Below, in pieces: positions 27,497 to 35,881 of a stretch of 40,557 nucleotides of DNA (positions are counted from its first letter, which is position 1; every line of letters starts with the position of its first letter). The position numbers were made by a program, and so were the translations under genes. Below the pieces are notes generated by a model. It searched no databases, had not been told where the DNA came from, and saw nothing but the letters and a program-made list of their open reading frames with translations. This DNA is from an uncultured Planktomarina sp. (lineage in GTDB: Bacteria; Pseudomonadota; Alphaproteobacteria; Rhodobacterales; Rhodobacteraceae), in assembly GCA_943788425.1 (NCBI GenBank), contig CALSQF010000016.1, positions 1 through 40,557 of the forward strand, given 5' to 3'.

Positions 27497-28164
27497 AACT
27501 TGGCGTGCCCTCCAAGGGGCGGTTGATGCAAGAGACCTTTGACTGGTTCGCGGAACGCGGGGTTCAGCTGTCGAAATCTGGCTCGGATCGCGAATATGTC
27601 GGCCAGGTTGAGGGAGTCGATGGGGTTGAGCTTGTGTTGCTTTCTGCTGGAGAGATCCCGCGCGAATTGGCCGCTGGCCGCATTCACTTCGGGGTGACAG
27701 GCACGGATTTGGTGCATGAGAAACTAGTCCATTGGGCAGATGTGGTCGAACCTGTGGCTGAGATGGGCTTTGGCTTTGCAGATCTGATTATCGCCGTGCC
27801 GGCCTGCTGGCGCGATGTGACCTCATTGCATGATCTTGATGCAGTCGCAGCCCGGTTCCGGGCTGACCACGGATTTCGCTTGCGCATCGCCACAAAATAT
27901 CACCGCTTGGTGCGACAGTTTTTGACCGCGCAGGGTGTGGCAGATTACCAATTGGTGGACAGTCAAGGCGCGACTGAGGGAGCGGTGAAGAATGAGACTG
28001 CCGAAGCCATCGCAGATATCACAAGCACTGGCGCGACGATCGAGGCCAATCACTTACGAATATTGGAAGATGGTTTGGTCTTGAAATCTCAAGCGACCCT
28101 CTGGAAATCGCACAGCGCTGGTGGCGATTGCGGGCCGTTGATCCGGAAAATCAGCGCGCAATAA
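27490..28164 (+). CDS. hisG: ATP phosphoribosyltransferase catalytic subunit, short form
   Basis: HisG joins ATP and PRPP in the first step of histidine synthesis. At 224 residues it is the short form that lacks the C-terminal regulatory domain and depends on HisZ, the gene just before it. It starts [14 protein letters not shown]. The PRPP-binding segment is DSQGATEGAVKNETAEAIADI (about 158-178, split here only by memory of the family). The block RELAAGRIHFGVTGTDLV is also typical. The stop is 3 bases from the convergent DUF1489 gene. Confidence 0.93.
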   Translation: MLKLGVPSKGRLMQETFDWFAERGVQLSKSGSDREYVGQVEGVDGVELVLLSAGEIPRELAAGRIHFGVTGTDLVHEKLVHWADVVEPVAEMGFGFADLIIAVPACWRDVTSLHDLDAVAARFRADHGFRLRIATKYHRLVRQFLTAQGVADYQLVDSQGATEGAVKNETAEAIADITSTGATIEANHLRILEDGLVLKSQATLWKSHSAGGDCGPLIRKISAQ

Positions 28165-28167
28165 CGA

Positions 28168-28599
28168 TCATAAGATACCGATAGCGGCCAAAGCTGCCTG
28201 CATTTCAGCTGGCAGCCTGTCATCGTTGGGCCGGGCTTGGGCCAAATCTGAGGGCGCGTCATTTGGCTGCAGGTAGCGCCAGCCTTGAAAGGCCCGTTTG
28301 GGAGTGGCGGCCACAGCGATCAGCTCGGGATCTGTGACAATCGCACAGCGGCGAATGCCGTCTGAACCGATGGCCTCGTCTAGGCGGATCAGCTTTTGGC
28401 GGCACAGAATTGCGCCCTTGATAATCCAATAGATTGAACCGCCTGCAAGCAGCTCTTCACTGCGTTTTGGCCACATGCGGGTGACATGGCGCGGCAGTCC
28501 GTCGCGGGTCTGAGCCATAGGGCTGGACTGCCAAGCGCGCAGACCCTCAATCGACTCGGTGCCGACGCTGAGTTTTACTAAGTTTATGTATTTCGACAA
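28168..28599 (-). CDS. DUF1489 family protein
   Basis: A 143-residue alphaproteobacterial protein of unknown function. Recognisable family wording is KLSVGTESIEGLRAW near the start, DGLPRHVTRMWPKRSEELL, GGSIYWIIKG, RCAIVTDPELIAV, and AFQGWRYLQPNDAPSDL near the end. No signal peptide or membrane segment is visible. I placed the start at TTG 28599 (MSKYINLVKLSVG), which matches usual family N-termini and follows GGGGTGGCG. Another in-frame TTG at 28659, after AAAAGG, would add 20 residues without family likeness. It is convergent with hisG and divergent from nrdJ. Its place beside his genes is probably synteny rather than shared function. Confidence 0.8.
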   Translation of the reverse strand: MSKYINLVKLSVGTESIEGLRAWQSSPMAQTRDGLPRHVTRMWPKRSEELLAGGSIYWIIKGAILCRQKLIRLDEAIGSDGIRRCAIVTDPELIAVAATPKRAFQGWRYLQPNDAPSDLAQARPNDDRLPAEMQAALAAIGIL

Positions 28600-28725
28600 C
28601 TCGCCACCCCATATATTGTGTATGTTTTGCAAAAGATCAGATTCGAGCCGGGGATACAAGTTGACCTTTTAACGCGTGCGGGCTAGCTTTGTTTCCTACT
28701 CTTGCGCTTATAGATGGGACGAGCC

Positions 28726-30988
28726 ATGACACGCTTTACAGCTCCAATCGCCGAACAAATCTGGGATATGAAATACCGCTTCAAACAAGCGGATGGAACG
28801 CCGATTGATACCACCGTCGAGGACAGCTGGCGGCGCATCGCGCAGGCCTTGGCCGCCGTAGAAACTGCGCCGGCTGAGTGGGAGCCAAAGTTCTATGATG
28901 CTTTGTCAGATTTCAAATTCTTGCCAGCGGGGCGGATCACCGCCGGTGCGGGCACAGAGCGCAGTGTGACTTTGTTCAATTGCTTTGTCATGGGCACAAT
29001 TCCCGATAGTATGGGCGGGATTTTTGACATGCTGAAAGAGGCTGCGCTGACGATGCAGCAAGGTGGCGGCATTGGATATGATTTCTCGACCATTCGTCCG
29101 AAAGGGGCGAAGGTTAAGGGCGTTGCTGCGGATGCTTCTGGTCCTTTGTCCTTTATGGATGTGTGGGACGCGATGTGCCGCACGATTATGTCGGCTGGAA
29201 GCCGGCGCGGCGCTATGATGGCGACCATGCGCTGTGATCACCCCGATATTGTGGATTTCATCACCGCAAAACGCGATCCTGCGCGTTTGCGGATGTTCAA
29301 CGTCTCGGTTTTGGTCACGGATGCTTTTATGGCCGCGGTTAAGGCGGATGATCCTTGGGACTTGGTTTTTGAAGGGGAGGTTTATCAGACCCTTCGGGCG
29401 GTCGAGCTTTGGGATCAAATTATGAACTCCACTTTTGAGTTTGCCGAACCAGGCGTGATCTTTATTGACCGTATCAATCAGGCCAATAACCTCAATTATT
29501 GCGAAACCATTGCGGCCACCAACCCTTGCGGTGAGCAACCGTTGCCACCCTATGGTGCCTGTTTGCTGGGATCTATCAATATGGCCCGTTTGGTCTCTGA
29601 TCCTTTTGGAGAGCAGGCGGCGCTGGATGAGGCGGTCTTGTCTGATTTGGTCGCAACCGCGGTTCGGATGATGGACAATGTGGTGGATGCCAGCCGCTTT
29701 CCTCTGGAGGCCCAACAACGCGAGGCAGAGGCCAAGCGGCGGATTGGCCTTGGGGTCACCGGGCTTGCGGACGCGTTGCTTATGGTTGGGCTGCGTTATG
29801 GCTCCGTGGAGGCCGCGGCTCAGACGGAGGCTTGGATGCATCAAATCGCCCGAGCAGCCTATCTGGCCTCGGTTGAGCTGGCGAAGGAAAAGGGGGCGTT
29901 TGAGCTCTTCGACGCTGTGGGCTATCTCACAAGCGGCGCGATGGAGCAGATGGACGCTGATGTGCGCGATGCGATCGCAGAACATGGCATTCGCAACGCC
30001 TTGTTGACCAGCATTGCTCCCACCGGAACAATCAGCCTTTATGCCGGCAATGTGTCTTCTGGGATCGAGCCGGTTTTTGCCTATGCCTACACGCGCAAAG
30101 TTCTGCAAAAAGATGGCACGCGAACAGAAGAAGAAGTGATCGACTATGCCGTGCAAATGTGGCGCGATAAAGATGGGTGATGCAGAGCTTCCCAATTACT
30201 TCGTGAACGCGCAAACCCTGGCGCCTCTCGAACATGTACGGATGCAGGCTGCGGCGCAGAAATGGATCGACAGTTCTATATCGAAAACCATCAACTGCCC
30301 CGAGGATATCAGCTTTGAGGCCTTCAAAGACGTTTATATGGCCGCTTGGGATCAAGGGTGCAAAGGCTGCACCACCTATCGGCCCAATGCTGTGACCGGG
30401 TCTGTTTTATCTGTGTCAGAGGAAGGCGAGAAAGCACCCGAGGCCGATACAGGCGCCGATGTTGTCTATATCAGTGAGCCTTTGAGCCGCCCCGAAGCGT
30501 TGGAAGGGCAAACCTATAAGGTGAAATGGCCCGACAGCGAGCATGCGCTTTATATTACTGTGAATGATCTGTTGCTCAATGGGCATCGCCGGCCCTTTGA
30601 AGTGTTCATCAATTCCAAGAACATGGAGCATTTTGCCTGGACCGTGGCGCTCACGCGGATGATCTCGGCAGTGTTCCGGCGCGGCGGTGATGTCAGCTTT
30701 GTGGTTGAAGAGTTGAAGGCGGTCTTCGATCCACGCGGTGGGGCTTGGGTGGATGGGAAATATATCCCCTCGATTCTGGCCGCTATCGGCGGGGTGATTG
30801 AACATCACATGGTGGTCACGGGGTTTTTGTCCGGCGAAGGCATGGGTCTGAAATCCGATCCGCAAGCCGAAGTGGTCAACCTCCAAGAGAGCAGGGGCGG
30901 CGCCTGTTCAAGTTGCGGTCAGTTTGATTTGCGCATGGTCGAAGGCTGCATGACATGCGGCAGCTGCGGCTTTTCGAAATGCGGCTGA
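28726..30988 (+). pseudogene. nrdJ: adenosylcobalamin-dependent (class II) ribonucleotide reductase, with an apparent one-base frameshift
   Basis: Class II reductase makes deoxyribonucleotides using adenosylcobalamin. Two frames form one gene: 28726-30180 ends MWRDKDG-stop, and the next frame resumes GDAELPNYFVNAQTLAPLEH and runs to 30988. Removing one base in AAAGATGGGTGAT (30169-30181) joins them, giving about 753 residues, the normal size. Active-site features are intact: LFNCFVMG near residue 85, NPCGEQPLPPYG (266-277) and IAPTGTISLYAG in the first part. The second part has ISKTINCPEDISFEAFKDVY and the redox tail CSSCGQFD with CMTCGSCGFSKCG. Start MTRFTAPIAEQIWDMKYR is chosen over ATG 28714. 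The enzyme is normally essential, so the break may be a sequencing error, programmed shift or true lesion. Confidence 0.88.
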
Positions 30989-30996
30989 ATTCTATA

Positions 30997-31032
30997 GGCC
31001 CGGCCTGCTGATCTTCTTCACAAGGCTGGGCC
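30997..31032 (+). terminator. hairpin after nrdJ
   Basis: GGCCCGGCC (30997-31005) pairs with GGCTGGGCC (31024-31032), nine pairs with one G-U, across an 18-base loop. It starts 8 bases after the nrdJ stop. No T-run follows, so it is at best a weak or factor-assisted terminator. Confidence 0.35.
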
Positions 31033-31106
31033 GGTTCTGCGGCTGGACCTGGCCATGCGATGACCTATCTCATGGGTGACAAGACGAAGCAGCGAGCAGA
31101 GATCCA

Positions 31107-31478
31107 ATGGCCCAATTAGAAGTTCTTTATAATGCTGAATGCCCGATTTGCCGTCGAGAGATCGAGCATTACAAGCGGATCTCTGGCGATGATTTGACCT
31201 ATGTTGAAATCACCGCTGAAACGGCGGCAGATTGGGGCCTGAGCGAGGATCAAGCTGCCAAACAGCTGCACGTTCGGCGCGGTGCGCAGATCTCGGTTGG
31301 TGTTGAGGCCTTTGTGGCGATTTGGCGGCAATTGCCTTATTTTTGGATCTTGGCCCCAATTGTTAATTTCAAACCCATTAAGGCGATCTCCTCTGTGATT
31401 TATCGCCGATGTCTCGCGCCACTTTTGTTTGCGGCGCATAAGCGCCGAAGACGGCGCCGCGCAGGTGCGGGCCTCTAA
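31107..31478 (+). CDS. DCC-family (DUF393) thiol protein
   Basis: A 123-residue protein of the DUF393 or thiol-disulfide oxidoreductase-like DCC family. The thioredoxin-like start reads LEVLYNAECPICRREI, with the CxxC pair at residues 12 and 15 in place of the usual DCPxC. The middle has SVGVEAFVAIWRQLPYFWIL, the amphipathic segment typical of the family. The C-terminus is strongly basic (KRRRRRRAG). No signal peptide is visible. The role is unknown; its position between two unrelated genes gives no help. Confidence 0.8.
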   Translation: MAQLEVLYNAECPICRREIEHYKRISGDDLTYVEITAETAADWGLSEDQAAKQLHVRRGAQISVGVEAFVAIWRQLPYFWILAPIVNFKPIKAISSVIYRRCLAPLLFAAHKRRRRRRAGAGL

Positions 31479-31610
31479 TTTACGCCCGCTCTATACTTCT
31501 GGTGCAAAACCGCCTATCGGCGCTCTGGTATGGTGGCCTTTAGGCGCCGAACGGGGGTTGGTCGGTCCATGGGGGGCTGTAGCGCCCGCATGACATAGAA
31601 AGAGACACTC

Positions 31611-33590
31611 GTGAAACAAGCTCTAGCTGACGCGCTGCAAAAGCGCGGCTATGACACTTTGACGCCCGTTCAAATGGCCGTTACCGCACCAGAACTGGCA
31701 CAGGCCGATCTATTGGTCTCGGCCCAAACAGGATCCGGGAAGACGGTTGGTTTTGGTCTGGCCATTGGTGACAGCCTTTTGGGCGGTAACGAAGTTTTTG
31801 ACCGCGCGGCCAATCCTTTGGCTTTGATCATTGCCCCGACCCGCGAGCTCGCCTTGCAGGTCAAGCGCGAGCTGCACTGGCTTTATGGCGAGGCGCAGGT
31901 GACAATGGCGTCTTGTGTGGGCGGGATGGATATGCGCGACGAGCGTCGTGCTTTGGCCCGCGGGGCGCATATCGTTGTGGCCACGCCGGGCCGTTTGCGC
32001 GATCACATCATGCGGGGTTCGATTGATTTGTCCGAGCTGCGGGCGGTGGTGCTCGATGAGGCTGACGAAATGCTTGATTTGGGCTTCAAGGAAGATCTGG
32101 AGTTCATCCTTGGTCACGCGCCAGAGTCGCGCCGCACGTTGATGTTTTCCGCCACTGTGCCAAAATCCATCGCCACTTTGGCAAAATCCTATCAAAGAAA
32201 CGCACAGCGCGTGTCGACCGTTGCGGAAAAATCCCAGCACACGGATATCGAGTACCGCGCCTTGAACGTGGCTGCGCGAGACGTGGAAAATGCCATCATC
32301 AACGTGTTGCGCTTCTATGAAGCTCCGAATGCTTTGGTTTTCGCCAATACGCGGGTTATGGTCAGTCGCCTGACCACGCGACTGTCCAACCGTGGTTTTT
32401 CTGTGGTCAGCCTGTCGGGCGAATTGAGCCAAGCGGAACGCTCGCATGCCTTGCAGGCCATGCGCGATGGCCGGGCGCGGATTTGTGTGGCCACCGATGT
32501 GGCGGCACGCGGGATTGACCTGCCAAATTTGGATTTGGTGGTCCATGCGGAATTGCCGAGCAATTTTGAAACTTTGATGCATCGTTCTGGCCGTACGGGC
32601 CGGGCTGGACGAAAAGGGATTTCCGCGCTGATCGTACCCCCCTCGGCACGGCGCAAGGCAGAGCGCATTTTGCAAGGGGCGAAGGTAAAGGCAGAATGGG
32701 CCCTGCCACCCTCCTCGGATCAGGTGACAGCCAAGGATCGGGCCCGGCTTTTGGAAGATCCTGCCTGGCATCAGGAAATTTCAGCCACCGATCAGGTGGC
32801 GGTCGAGGAGCTTTTGTCGCATTTTTCGCCCACTCAGGTGGCCGCGGCTTTCTTGCGGGTTTATTCAGCCAAGCAATCGGCTCCAGAAGAGCTTTCTGCG
32901 GTAGATGCGCGCGAGGCCAAGGAGGCCAAGCCACGTCGCGTTGCAGATTTTGGCCCAACAGTCTGGTTCTCCATTCCCGGCGGCCGGGCTTCTGGCACAT
33001 TGCCGGGACGACTTTTGCCGATGATTTGTAACGCCGGTGGGTTGACCAAACATGACATTGGCGCGATCAAAATTCATCCCGACGCCTCGTTTTTTGAGGT
33101 AAAACTCTCCAGCGTTGACGGGTTCAAAAAAGCCTTGGGTCCGAATATGACTGTCGAGGATGATGCAGTGGTGACGGAACTTAAAGCGCCGCCGGCTGAT
33201 GTGCCCTATGAGCGGTCAAGTGCACCAAAATCGCGTTCAGACAAAAAGCCGCCTGTGGACAAGCCAAGCGGACCGATAGATTGGAACGATGCGCCAAAAC
33301 CTAAAACCCGCAAGCCCAAATCCAGTGACGGCAAGCCCAAATTTAAATCCAAGACTGAGGCGCAACGCCGCCCTGACGGGGTGGTTGAGAGTTTCAAGAA
33401 AAAAACTGGCAGCGGGAAACCGGGTGCGGGCAAACCCGCTGTGGGCAAATCGCATGGCAAGCCCGGTGCTAAGTCGGGTGGCAAGTCGGCAAACAAACCA
33501 GCCTCGGGAAAGCCCAAAGGCGGCGCGCCAGGCGGGCGCCTTGACACGCGCAAGTTTGATCCAGGTAAGCCGAAGCGAAAGCCGTCTTAA
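31611..33590 (+). CDS. DEAD-box RNA helicase with DbpA-type RNA-binding domain
   Basis: A 659-residue ATP-dependent RNA helicase. Domain 1 has the Q motif (YDTLTPVQ), motif I SAQTGSGKT (37-45), motif Ia PTRELALQ, motif II DEAD (149-152) and SAT (motif III). Domain 2 has VATDVAARGIDLP and HRSGRTGRAG (motif VI). A DbpA-like RNA-binding domain follows at about 445-515 (TVWFSIPGGRASGTLPGRLL onward). The last about 120 residues are low-complexity, rich in Lys, Pro, Gly and Ser with repeated GKP units, likely a disordered RNA-binding tail. The start is GTG 31611 with AAAGAGA upstream. It resembles CsdA/DeaD-type helicases used in ribosome assembly or cold adaptation; rpsD follows after a 387-base gap. 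Confidence 0.92.
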   Translation: MKQALADALQKRGYDTLTPVQMAVTAPELAQADLLVSAQTGSGKTVGFGLAIGDSLLGGNEVFDRAANPLALIIAPTRELALQVKRELHWLYGEAQVTMASCVGGMDMRDERRALARGAHIVVATPGRLRDHIMRGSIDLSELRAVVLDEADEMLDLGFKEDLEFILGHAPESRRTLMFSATVPKSIATLAKSYQRNAQRVSTVAEKSQHTDIEYRALNVAARDVENAIINVLRFYEAPNALVFANTRVMVSRLTTRLSNRGFSVVSLSGELSQAERSHALQAMRDGRARICVATDVAARGIDLPNLDLVVHAELPSNFETLMHRSGRTGRAGRKGISALIVPPSARRKAERILQGAKVKAEWALPPSSDQVTAKDRARLLEDPAWHQEISATDQVAVEELLSHFSPTQVAAAFLRVYSAKQSAPEELSAVDAREAKEAKPRRVADFGPTVWFSIPGGRASGTLPGRLLPMICNAGGLTKHDIGAIKIHPDASFFEVKLSSVDGFKKALGPNMTVEDDAVVTELKAPPADVPYERSSAPKSRSDKKPPVDKPSGPIDWNDAPKPKTRKPKSSDGKPKFKSKTEAQRRPDGVVESFKKKTGSGKPGAGKPAVGKSHGKPGAKSGGKSANKPASGKPKGGAPGGRLDTRKFDPGKPKRKPS

Positions 33591-33629
33591 ACGCTCTGAT
33601 TTGCTTGGGCATGCGCGCGTCGAAAAAAG

Positions 33630-33656
33630 TCACAAGGGGGATTCACAAGGCGAATC
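33630..33656. repeat. paired TCACAAGG repeats with two GANTC sites
   Basis: TCACAAGG occurs at 33630-33637 and 33643-33650, 13 bases apart. GATTC (33640-33644) and GAATC (33652-33656) are inverted copies around ACAAGGC, and both fit GANTC, the CcrM methylation sequence of Alphaproteobacteria. The site lies just after the helicase gene. Role unknown. Confidence 0.4.
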
Positions 33657-33699
33657 ACCTCTGCTACCACTGTGATAAAGCAGCGCAAGACTGAGCAGT

Positions 33700-33916
33700 G
33701 ACATGGCAGGGACAGACGCCACCGATGGGATTTTGGATCTCACAGAGACGTGGACGCAGGGCCCTGCAGGCTCCATAAGCTTTTAAGAGCGATGGATGAC
33801 AGAGGAACGTCGTAAGGCGTTCCTCTTGGGCCTTGACATCCCCCATCAGGACTGGCATCCGCGCCTCATTGGTGTTGGTGGCCCCCGCAAGGGGATGCCT
33901 GTCGGGGTTCGCCCAA
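33700..33916 (+). ncRNA. candidate structured RNA or rpsD leader
   Basis: The 387 bases between the helicase stop and rpsD hold no convincing protein but much potential pairing. Examples are AGAGGAACG (33801-33809) with CGTTCCTCT (33818-33826); GCCACCGATGGG (33718-33729) with CCCATC, GG and TGGC in 33842-33856; GGAT-C-TCA (33735-33742) with TGA-C-ATCC (33834-33841); and a CCCC-GCAA-GGGG hairpin (33883-33894) with a GNRA-type loop. GGGGATGCC (33891-33899) can pair either with GACATCCCC (33835-33843) or partly with GGCATCC (33854-33860), as in a switch. TTGGGC (33826-33831) can pair with GCCCAA (33911-33916). Ribosomal protein S4 controls its own mRNA in other bacteria, so an autoregulatory leader is plausible; a separate small RNA is the alternative. 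I recognise no known RNA family. Confidence 0.35.
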
Positions 33917-33977
33917 AGGACAACGCCCTTCATAGTGGCCCATGTTGGGCTTCGACTTTATCGAAGGAGATCAGCCG

Positions 33978-34598
33978 GTGACAAAACGTACCGCTGCCAA
34001 ATACAAAATTGACCGCCGGATGGGCGAAAACATCTGGGGTCGTCCTAAATCACCCGTCAATCGTCGTGAGTATGGCCCCGGTCAGCACGGTCAGCGCCGC
34101 AAAGGCAAACTGTCTGATTTCGGCACACAGCTGCGCGCAAAGCAAAAGCTGAAAGGCTACTATGGCGATTTGACCGAGAAACAATTCCGCCGCATCTATG
34201 CCGAAGCTGAGCGTCTCAGAGGCGACACAGGTGAGCAATTGATAGGTCTTCTGGAGCGTCGTTTGGATGCTGTAGTTTATCGTGCGAAATTCGTGGCGAC
34301 AGTTTTTGCAGCCCGCCAGTTCGTGAACCACGGTCATGTGCGTGTGAACGGCAAGAAGGTGAATATTGCGTCATATCGCGTATCTGAAGGCGACGTGATT
34401 GAGGTGCGTGATCGCTCCAAGCAAATGGCCGCTTTGCTCGAAGCCACGCAATTGGCTGAGCGCGATGTGCCAGATTACATCGATGCAGATCACAGCAAGA
34501 TGACCGCGACTTTCGTGCGCACCCCAGGTCTTGGCGACGTGCCCTATCCTGTGGTTATGGAACCGAACCTCGTGGTGGAATTTTACGCGAAGAACTAA
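33978..34598 (+). CDS. rpsD: 30S ribosomal protein S4
   Basis: S4 binds 16S rRNA first on the 5' domain and nucleates small-subunit assembly. The protein has 206 residues, the alphaproteobacterial length. It begins [20 protein letters not shown] after the start codon, then has [18 protein letters not shown] and the S4 RNA-binding domain ([21 protein letters not shown] broken at one residue, and [15 protein letters not shown]). Start GTG 33978 is set by GAAGGAGA at 33963-33970; an in-frame ATG at 33942 would add 12 unrelated residues. It is followed by a strong terminator, so it is the end of its unit. Confidence 0.96.
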   Translation: MTKRTAAKYKIDRRMGENIWGRPKSPVNRREYGPGQHGQRRKGKLSDFGTQLRAKQKLKGYYGDLTEKQFRRIYAEAERLRGDTGEQLIGLLERRLDAVVYRAKFVATVFAARQFVNHGHVRVNGKKVNIASYRVSEGDVIEVRDRSKQMAALLEATQLAERDVPDYIDADHSKMTATFVRTPGLGDVPYPVVMEPNLVVEFYAKN

Positions 34599-34619
34599 TC
34601 TTTGCCAGATCAAGTTTCG

Positions 34620-34652
34620 AAAGCCGCGACGGGACACCGCCGCGGCTTTTTT
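34620..34652 (+). terminator. intrinsic terminator of rpsD
   Basis: AAGCCGCG (34621-34628) pairs perfectly with CGCGGCTT (34641-34648) around a 12-base loop, followed by T-run to 34652. It lies 22 bases after the rpsD stop. Confidence 0.9.
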
Positions 34653-34795
34653 ATTTGGGGCGATATGCCCAGTTTACACCGCTCCGCATTTCGTCACAGT
34701 GTTTCGCGGGGCAGGCGTGGTGCGGCATTGGCCATTCAAAAACCGCTGGAACTGCTTGAGATTGACGTTAGAAGGGCGGCAGAAGGGAATATCAG

Positions 34796-35881
34796 ATGAC
34801 ACAGCCACAACCTCAGCCTGGAATTTTGGATATTGAGCTTTATGTCGGTGGAAAATCCTCTGTGCAGGGCGTGCAGGATATTCTCAAATTGTCCTCAAAC
34901 GAAAACCCCAATGGTCCACCTGCGTCGGCGCAACAGGCGCTTGCGGAGGCGGCCAGTACTTTGCATCGCTATCCATCCTCCGATCACAGCGAGCTGCGTG
35001 CGGCTTTGGCGGATCTGCATGGTTTGGATAGCCAGAGGATTATCTGCGGCTGTGGATCCGATGAGATCATCAGCTTTCTATGCCAGGCCTATGCAGGCCC
35101 GGAGGTGGAGGTCATTCATACAGAGCATGGGTTTTTGATGTACCGCCTTTATGCCATGGCCGCGGGCGGGCGCATTGTCAGGGTGCCAGAGGCCGAGCGG
35201 CATGTGGACGTGCAGGCGATTTTGGACGCCATCACCCCGCGCACCGGCATGATCTTTATTGCCAATCCCGGCAATCCGACGGGGACAAAAATTTCGGATG
35301 CAGATCTTGCGGAGTTGATTGCGAAAACGCCGAAGACTGTCGTGATCGTGCTCGATGGGGCCTATGCCGATTATGTGGAAGGTTGGGATGGTGGCGCCGG
35401 GTTTGTGGAGGCGAATGACAATGTGGTCATGCTGCGCACCCTGTCCAAAATGTACGGGCTGGGCGGATTGCGCGTGGGCTGGGGCTATGGGCCGCAACAT
35501 ATCATTGATGTGCTCAATCGCGTTCGCGGGCCGTTCAATATTTCCGCCCCAGCATTGGCCGCCGGTGAGGCGGCGGTACGCGATCATGAATTCGTCATTC
35601 AACACCGGGTGCAAAACAATGCGGCCCGCGCCCATTTGGCCAAGGAGCTGGCCGCGCTGGGCGTGGCCTCTGACAGGTCAGACGCGAATTTCATTCTGGC
35701 CCGCTTTTCAGATCAAGCGCAGGCGGAGGCGTGCGATGACTATCTGCAAAGCCTTGGCATTCTTGTCCGCCGGGTCGGCAGCTATGGATTGCCGCAGTGT
35801 TTGCGCATCACAGTGCCGGATATGGCGGGCTGCGCGCGGGTGGTGCAGGCGGTGCAGAGCTTTTTGGAGAAACAGTCATGA
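34796..35881 (+). CDS. hisC: histidinol-phosphate aminotransferase (possibly also aromatic aminotransferase)
   Basis: A 361-residue PLP aminotransferase of fold type I. The N-terminal block is [27 protein letters not shown] starts the cofactor site. Substrate- and PLP-binding motifs NPGNPTG and LDGAYADY follow, with Lys218 in [13 protein letters not shown] as the Schiff-base lysine; LRITVP ends the small domain. The reaction converts imidazole-acetol phosphate and glutamate to histidinol phosphate. It overlaps the TyrA-family gene by ATGA (35878-35881) and is separate from the other his genes here. In Zymomonas a similar hisC-tyrC pair makes a dual histidine/aromatic aminotransferase, so a second role in tyrosine and phenylalanine synthesis is likely. 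A ribosome site, AAGGGA, is at 34783-34788. Confidence 0.92.
   Translation: MTQPQPQPGILDIELYVGGKSSVQGVQDILKLSSNENPNGPPASAQQALAEAASTLHRYPSSDHSELRAALADLHGLDSQRIICGCGSDEIISFLCQAYAGPEVEVIHTEHGFLMYRLYAMAAGGRIVRVPEAERHVDVQAILDAITPRTGMIFIANPGNPTGTKISDADLAELIAKTPKTVVIVLDGAYADYVEGWDGGAGFVEANDNVVMLRTLSKMYGLGGLRVGWGYGPQHIIDVLNRVRGPFNISAPALAAGEAAVRDHEFVIQHRVQNNAARAHLAKELAALGVASDRSDANFILARFSDQAQAEACDDYLQSLGILVRRVGSYGLPQCLRITVPDMAGCARVVQAVQSFLEKQS

Noticed and set aside
28906-30195. 429-codon minus-strand frame antisense to nrdJ
   Set aside because: It is the mirror of a conserved reductase gene with skewed codon use; it has no domain, start signal or neighbours.
33591-33977. RNase P, tmRNA, SRP or 6S RNA before rpsD
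   Set aside because: I looked for the conserved RNase P and SRP core sequences and did not find them. The rod-like pairing is only loosely 6S-like, so I kept a generic structured-RNA call.
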